From: Chloroflexota bacterium
GTDB lineage: Bacteria > Chloroflexota > Dehalococcoidia > JACQGW01
DNA length: 9,616 nucleotides
NCBI GenBank assembly: GCA_016199325.1
Contig: JACQGW010000045.1
Location: forward strand, 1 to 9,616
Direction of reading: 5' to 3'
Part shown: positions 6,512 to 9,616 of the stretch, in pieces
How positions within the stretch are numbered: the first letter of the stretch is position 1
How the letters are laid out: every line of letters begins with the position of its first letter
Translations under genes and position numbers: made by a program
Notes under the pieces: generated by a model
Told to the model about the DNA's origin: nothing
The model's database searches: none
The model's input: the letters and a program-made list of their open reading frames with translations, nothing else

Positions 6512-6541
6512 ACTCTACCCGGAGCGGCCAGGGGGTGTCAA
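6512..6541 (-). promoter_or_regulatory. Sigma70-type promoter for the YbjN-like gene
   Basis: Minus-strand TTGACA (6536-6541), an 18-nt spacer and TAGAGT (6512-6517, 4 of 6). It resembles the operon promoter at 3268-3296 in having a perfect -35 and a TAGAnT -10. The start point would lie near 6505, about 42 nt before ATG 6463. Confidence 0.55.
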
Positions 6542-6585
6542 GGATGGGTCTGCAATACTTCGTCCACTACCCCCGGGGCGAACGC

Positions 6586-6690
6586 TCCCTTGGAATGCTC
6601 GCGGCCGGCGACACCGCCGCGACCATCCTTGAAGGGTATCCGTGGCTTAAGCCGGAAGACGTCCAGGCGTGCCTGGTCTACGCAGCGGGG
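6586..6690 (+). pseudogene. C-terminal relic of a DUF433 (VapB-type antitoxin) gene
   Basis: The plus-strand frame encodes LGMLAAGDTAATILEGYPWL followed by KPEDVQACLVYAAG, which matches the second half of DUF433 proteins (L..GL..eeIL..YP.L..eDi.AcL.YA). DUF433 proteins are commonly antitoxins paired with PIN/DUF5615 toxins. The N-terminal half (the R-x-V-x-G-x-P..iRGTRI part) is not present in any frame upstream, and after YAAG the sequence loses similarity. No partner toxin is seen. The relic lies tail to tail with the ATPase C-terminal relic. The recognisable region is only 35 residues, so the call is moderate. Confidence 0.6.
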
Positions 6691-6697
6691 TGCCGGA

Positions 6698-7126
6698 CTA
6701 CTTGTCCAAGAGCCGCCGATACGGGCCGGCGCCAGTCGAGGCACCGCGGCTGACCCAGGCACGGAGAAAGGTGTCCGCTACGCGATACGTGCCCTCAGGC
6801 ATCCGTTCCACGAGGTCGCGCGCCATCAGGAGTTCCAACGACTTCTGCACGCTCGATGCGGCGCCAAGGCGGTGTCGGCGGCGGTACTCCTCGGAGTAGA
6901 CCGCCTCGCCGCCACTCGTGATAAGTGCGGTCAGCACCAGCCGCTGTCTTGCCGGCAGGCTGTCCCACAAGGTTGTGTGGCGTGCGTCCTCCGCGTCGAC
7001 CACGCGGTTCAGTGCCCGGTCGACAAGTGCGGGCGTCGCCGGGGCTTTCTCCGCCTCGGCAAGTGACCATGTAAAGTAGCAAAGCTCCTGGGTGTCGTGA
7101 GGATGTCCCTGGGCGTATTCACTCAC
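6698..7126 (-). pseudogene. C-terminal relic of an AAA/archaeal-type ATPase
   Basis: 142 codons from a GTG at 7126 encode GHPHDTQELCYFTW near the start, then a winged-helix part (LPARQRLVLTALI, then SSVQKSLELLMARDLVERM) and YRVADTFLRAWV at the end. This is the usual C-terminal half of archaeal-type ATPases (PF01637-like), where a GHPY-x-x-Q-L-C-x-x-x-W helix follows the nucleotide-binding domain. Walker A and B are missing. The frame stays open upstream to a TAG near 7180, so the GTG is probably not a real start. The 5' part was likely removed at the junction with the IS1634-type element. It differs in type from the relic at 5824-5904, so they need not be one gene. Confidence 0.7.
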
Positions 7127-7196
7127 GTAAAATGTTACCGGAGCCTGTACCTCTAGTTTCGGGCAAATAGGTTGACCCTATAGTGAATAGTGGGTT

Positions 7197-7622
7197 ATGC
7201 TCCCTCGCATGATAGAGGAACTGGTCGCCACGCACGAACGGGTCGATGACATTCCGTTGATCATCGGCCTCGCCAACAAGCTGCACCTGGTCGAGGTGCT
7301 CGACCGCCATCTGGGCACCCACGGTAACCAACAGGGGCTCAGCAACGGGCAACTCGCCGTTGGCTGGCTGGCCTACATTCTGACGCAAGCCGATCATCGC
7401 AAGTCGGCCGTTCAGGACTGGGCGAACGCCGTGCCGCAGACCCTCGAACAGGTGCTGGGCTCGCCGATTCGGCCCGTGGAGTTCAGCGACGACCGCTTGG
7501 GCGGGGTGTTGCATCGGCTGCGCAACGATACCGCCTGGGCCGCCATTGAGCAGGACGTGTGGGCGGCGAGTGTGACGGCCTATGAGTTCGCCGTGACGGG
7601 TGTGCGGTTGGACAGCACGACT
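7197..7622 (+). pseudogene. IS1634-type (DUF4277) transposase, N-terminal fragment
   Basis: ATG 7197 (or 7209) opens a protein containing ATHERVDDIPLIIGLANKLH, then LVEVLDRHLGTHGNQQGLSN and GQLAVGWLAYILTQADHRKS, typical of the DUF4277 N-terminal domain of IS1634-like transposases. Similarity runs to GVRLDSTT at 7622, which contains the first catalytic Asp of the DDE domain, and stops there. The family normally continues with SYGYH-like residues. The frame itself stays open to 8279, but that part is antisense to the IS1182 relic and has no meaning as transposase. About two thirds of the protein, including the remaining catalytic residues, is gone, so it cannot be active. Confidence 0.85.
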
Positions 7623-7630
7623 GACCGAGG

Positions 7631-7659
7631 GGCACGGCCGTGCAGACCGGCCGTGTGCC
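7631..7659. repeat. GC-rich hairpin at the junction of the two IS relics
   Basis: Arms GGCACGGCCG (7631-7640) and CGGCCGTGTGCC (7648-7659) pair with one bulge around a 7-nt loop. It resembles dispersed palindromes of the GGGGCACGGC type seen in Chloroflexota and other GC-rich genomes (recalled, not searched). It lies within the stretch 7623-7712 between the two transposase relics, which holds no other recognisable sequence. Confidence 0.5.
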
Positions 7660-7712
7660 ACCCAGAAGGGCACCCGGCACCGCAACCTTGTGCGATGCAA
7701 CAGGAAATGACT

Positions 7713-8515
7713 TTATGGCCTCAGTCGTCGCGCGATCTCGGCATCGCGCTCGTCAAACGACAGGGCGCGCCACGGCTTGCGCGTTGCCGCGCGCGCCAGG
7801 CACCGGTCGCGCGACGGACATCCGGCACACTGCCCGGCGTCGAAGTGGGCGCGATACCGCTGGTATTCCGTCTTGCCGTCGACCTGCTCGACCTCGACCG
7901 TCTGCCCATGCGGACACGTGATGGTCAACCGACGGCCGACGGTCGCGTGGGGCGCAGCGCGCGCGGGGGTCAGGGCATCCGCCGCCTCGGCCGCGCCCGG
8001 TCTCGGGCTGGCGTCCGGGTCGCCTCGGCCGCCGGCCCACGCTCCGTGGTCGCCTCGGACGTGGGGTCGGGCGATGCATTCGGCAGCTCGCCCGCAGCAC
8101 CGGCCGGGCCCGCCTCCGGTGCTGCCTCCACCGCATCGCTCGGGGGGACCGCCGGTTCCGCCGCCAGCGTGAACTGGTCCAGGCCCAGATGCCAATGCGG
8201 CGCGTGCCCCCGAATGGCCGTCTGCACCAGCGTGATGCCGCGGTCCCGCAGCTCCCGGTACGACCTATCGCTGTTGTAGCCCCCGTCGGTATGCACCTCC
8301 TCGTCGCTCCAGTTGAACCCCGACTTGAGCGATTCGAGGCCGACCAGCACGTTGACCGGCGTGTTCGGACACGAGTCCTTCTCCGAGTACAGCACGGCAT
8401 AGGGGTGCTCGTCGAGCCGGCAGAAGTAGTCGCGATAGAAAACGGCTCCCCATCTTTCCTGCAACCGCTTCGCAGCCTGCTCGGGCAACGTGTCAATCGT
8501 CGTCAGCATCTGCAT
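7713..8515 (-). pseudogene. IS1182-type transposase with internal deletion and frameshift
   Basis: The N-terminal part from ATG 8515 (MQMLTTIDTLPEQAAKRLQE, then FYRDYFCRLDEHPYAVLYSE) is typical of IS1182 transposases, up to LKSGFNWSDEE. The family continues here with a YDHF-like stretch and about 250 residues including the first catalytic Asp (MDST). Instead the sequence jumps directly to VHTDGGYNSDRSYRELRDRG, the region of the second catalytic Asp, and to VQTAIRG. A Pro/Ala/Glu-rich insert follows; near 7980 the frame shifts, and the Cys-rich part CPHGQTVEVEQVDGKTEYQR with CAGCPSRDRCL continues in another frame to a stop at 7713. The C-terminal part (VEATVRSVKHPF-like) is absent. The element is non-autonomous. 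Confidence 0.85.
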
Positions 8516-8521
8516 GGGGAA

Positions 8522-8543
8522 ATGCTTCGCTGCGGCTCAGCAT
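8522..8543. repeat. REP-like imperfect palindrome
   Basis: ATGCTTCGCTGCGGCTCAGC followed by AT: outer arms ATGCT and AGCAT with further partial pairing inside. Very similar strings (CTTCGCTGCGCTCAGxATGAC) are widespread intergenic repeats in Chloroflexota and Deinococcus as I recall. It lies just 5' of the IS1182 relic. It could also be part of that element's terminus. Confidence 0.45.
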
Positions 8544-8603
8544 AACTGTGGACGGGTCAGCCAGTCTCCAACGGACTTGCCGGATGCACCACTCATACGT
8601 CGT

Positions 8604-8623
8604 CGGGCCAGACTATTGGCCCG
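8604..8623 (-). terminator. Stem-loop over the stop codon of the small membrane gene
   Basis: Perfect 7-bp arms CGGGCCA (8604-8610) and TGGCCCG (8617-8623) with a 6-nt loop that contains the TAG stop (8613-8615) of the small membrane protein. No T-run follows on the minus strand, so a rho-independent terminator is uncertain. Confidence 0.3.
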
Positions 8624-8843
8624 TGTCAGGATGCGGTCGGATGCGCGCGCCGCCAGCCTCCATCGCCTCGGGCATCCCCCGGCTCTGGAGTCGCATTCGC
8701 AGCCCGGAGGCAAGGCTGGCAGCCCCACTCAGCAGCCCTGCCAGACTCGCGACCACCAGCAACACGACGACAGCTCCGACGGAGACCATGAAGAGCAGAA
8801 TCCCACTTCCCGCGAGGAGCCCCATGACGCCTTCCATGTCCAT
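8613..8843 (-). CDS. Small hydrophobic membrane protein, unknown function
   Basis: A 76-codon gene. Residues about 8-46 are strongly hydrophobic (LLAGSGILLFMVSVGAVVVL then LVVASLAGLLSGAASLASGL), enough for one long or two short membrane helices. A basic and polar tail (RMRLQSRG onward) would face the cytoplasm if the N-terminus is outside. ATG 8843 directly abuts a run of AGGGGGG; the second ATG at 8837 is better spaced from it (6 nt), so the protein is probably 74 residues. I recognise no family. It lies between two decayed regions with no obvious promoter, so it might be a relic, but the hydrophobic pattern and RBS favour a real gene. Confidence 0.5.
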   Translation of the reverse strand: MDMEGVMGLLAGSGILLFMVSVGAVVVLLVVASLAGLLSGAASLASGLRMRLQSRGMPEAMEAGGARIRPHPDTGQ

Positions 8844-8914
8844 CCCCCCTGGCTAACGTTCAGCTTCTCCGGAGCGCTACACCGAAATGTGGACGCCGCG
8901 AACGATTCCGTAGC

Positions 8915-8933
8915 GCGGGGGCTCGTCCCCCGC
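8915..8933. repeat. GC-rich hairpin of dispersed-repeat type
   Basis: Perfect 7-bp arms GCGGGGG (8915-8921) and CCCCCGC (8927-8933) around CTCGT. The surrounding TAGCGCGGGGGCTCGTCCCC resembles a palindromic repeat common between genes in Chloroflexota (recalled, not searched). It lies just after the stop of the oxidoreductase pseudogene but lacks a T-run. Confidence 0.5.
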
Positions 8934-8955
8934 CCGTTCCCCCTCTATCCCTCCC

Positions 8956-9616
8956 TCACCGCACGGCCGGCGTCGGCTGGACGCTTCGCTCGAAGGTCGC
9001 CCGCCCCAGTGCCAGTGCCAATCGGGCAACGAGGTGCGGGTTCAGCGCCATCCTCAGCAGGTCCCGGTAGGAGGACGCGCCGGTGAACATCCCCCAGAGG
9101 ACGCGGCCGTGCAGGTCGCCGACCCGGTGCCCACGCGCCGTGCTCGCCAGCCGGTAGTGGGCCATCGGCACCACGCCGAACCGCTTCAGCACCGGCACCT
9201 CCAGGAACAGCTGACAGGCCGTGGCCGTTGACGCCGGCGGCCAGTACCACGAGGTCGTAGCGATCGCATGCGCCCTCCGCGATGACCTCGACCGGTGGGC
9301 CACGCCGGAGCGCCTGCACGAAGGCGCGGCGGAGGCCGGCTCCCCGAGCGACCGCCTGTTGGAGCAGGAACTCGTCGAACGACACCGGGCAGGGCAGATG
9401 GCTGTAGCGCGGGCCGGCGCCCCGGTAGACGCTGATGACCTCTGCCTGGCCGTCTGGCTGGCTGGCGTCGAGACTGCCGGCCGAGGTGTGGAGGGAGTAG
9501 GTGCCAATGCGACCGAGGACCAGGTTGGGCGGGATGGCGATGCCCAGGTCACCGAACTGGCTGAGGACGGAGACGGGGATGATGCCGGCGCACATGTTGC
9601 AGCCGGGCTGGCCGAA
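8956..9616 (-). pseudogene. FAD-dependent oxidoreductase, frameshifted and internally deleted (5' part outside window)
   Basis: From the right edge the frame reads FGQPGCNMCAGIIPVSVLSQ and continues through IPPNLVLGRIGTYSLHTSAG, VSFDEFLLQQAVARGAGLRR and YDLVVLAAGVNG. This is the substrate-domain/FAD-domain pattern of geranylgeranyl-reductase-like NAD(P)/FAD-dependent oxidoreductases that carry a CNMC motif. After GVNG (9224) the meaningful sequence resumes in another frame (QLFLEVPVLKRFGVVPMAHY, then LWGMFTGASSYRDLLRMALN) to a TGA at 8956. The LW-x-MFTG-x-x-x-YR part is the normal C-terminal end of this family. Some 150-200 residues usually between these blocks, including the second FAD motif (GDA), are missing. 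So both a frameshift and a large deletion occurred, and the product cannot be functional. The N-terminal GxGxxG motif would lie outside the window. Confidence 0.75.

Larger units (their letters stand above)
7172..8515. mobile_element. Composite of two broken insertion sequences
   Basis: A plus-strand IS1634-type transposase start faces a minus-strand IS1182-type transposase relic. Neither has both ends. The left part contains GGTTGACCCTATAGTGAATA just before the transposase start, which resembles an element terminus, but no matching right end was found. The ATPase relic on the left probably ends where this element entered. Confidence 0.6.

Noticed and set aside
5904..6698. The two ATPase relics as halves of one gene
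   Set aside because: On the minus strand the C-terminal fragment comes before the N-terminal one, and the two appear to belong to different ATPase subtypes.
4724..7066. A plus-strand open frame of 780 codons
   Set aside because: It runs antisense through radA (including the intein), the ATPase relic and the YbjN-like gene. Its protein is low-complexity and shows no family pattern, so it is a GC-driven shadow.
7197..8279. A single 360-residue plus-strand protein
   Set aside because: Only the part to 7622 is transposase-like; the rest is antisense to the IS1182 relic.
1..9616. tRNA, rRNA, CRISPR array or known riboswitch
   Set aside because: No cloverleaf, repeat-spacer array or conserved riboswitch core was visible on either strand.

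Overview
This window looks like a chromosomal piece of a GC-rich bacterium, most likely Chloroflexota (Thermomicrobia-like). That placement is an inference from the protein style, the GC-rich codon use, the DUF4277-type IS1634 and IS1182 transposase relics, and palindromic repeats resembling those scattered through Chloroflexota genomes. No rRNA marker is present to confirm it. Nearly all intact genes read on the minus strand.

Positions 1-5782 (read right to left) hold a conserved housekeeping block: radA, then a membrane PIN-TRAM protein of the YacL type, then ispD, then a radical SAM/SPASM protein that runs off the left edge. The radA-yacL-ispD order matches the Firmicutes clpC-radA-disA-yacL-ispD-ispF neighbourhood, but disA and ispF are absent here. 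radA is split by a full-length 370-residue intein with a LAGLIDADG endonuclease, placed exactly at the end of the Walker A motif. A strong promoter overlaps the radA stop codon and drives yacL-ispD-radical SAM through a leader of about 215 nt. ispD and the radical SAM gene are tightly packed behind yacL. The radical SAM protein carries a C-terminal PCP_red-type domain.

Positions 5783-7126 are a transition zone. They contain the 5' relic of an ATPase gene with its own promoter just upstream of radA, one apparently intact YbjN-like gene with a good promoter and RBS, a plus-strand DUF433 antitoxin relic, and the C-terminal relic of another AAA/archaeal-type ATPase.

Positions 7127-9616 are a decaying accessory region. 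An IS1634-type transposase is cut just after its first catalytic Asp. It abuts an opposite-facing IS1182-type transposase relic with a large internal deletion and a frameshift. A small membrane protein gene, several GC-rich hairpin repeats, and an FAD-dependent oxidoreductase pseudogene (frameshift plus large internal deletion) follow. The contrast between an intact essential operon and a neighbour full of internally deleted genes is the main structural theme. No RNA genes, CRISPR arrays or complete mobile elements were seen.
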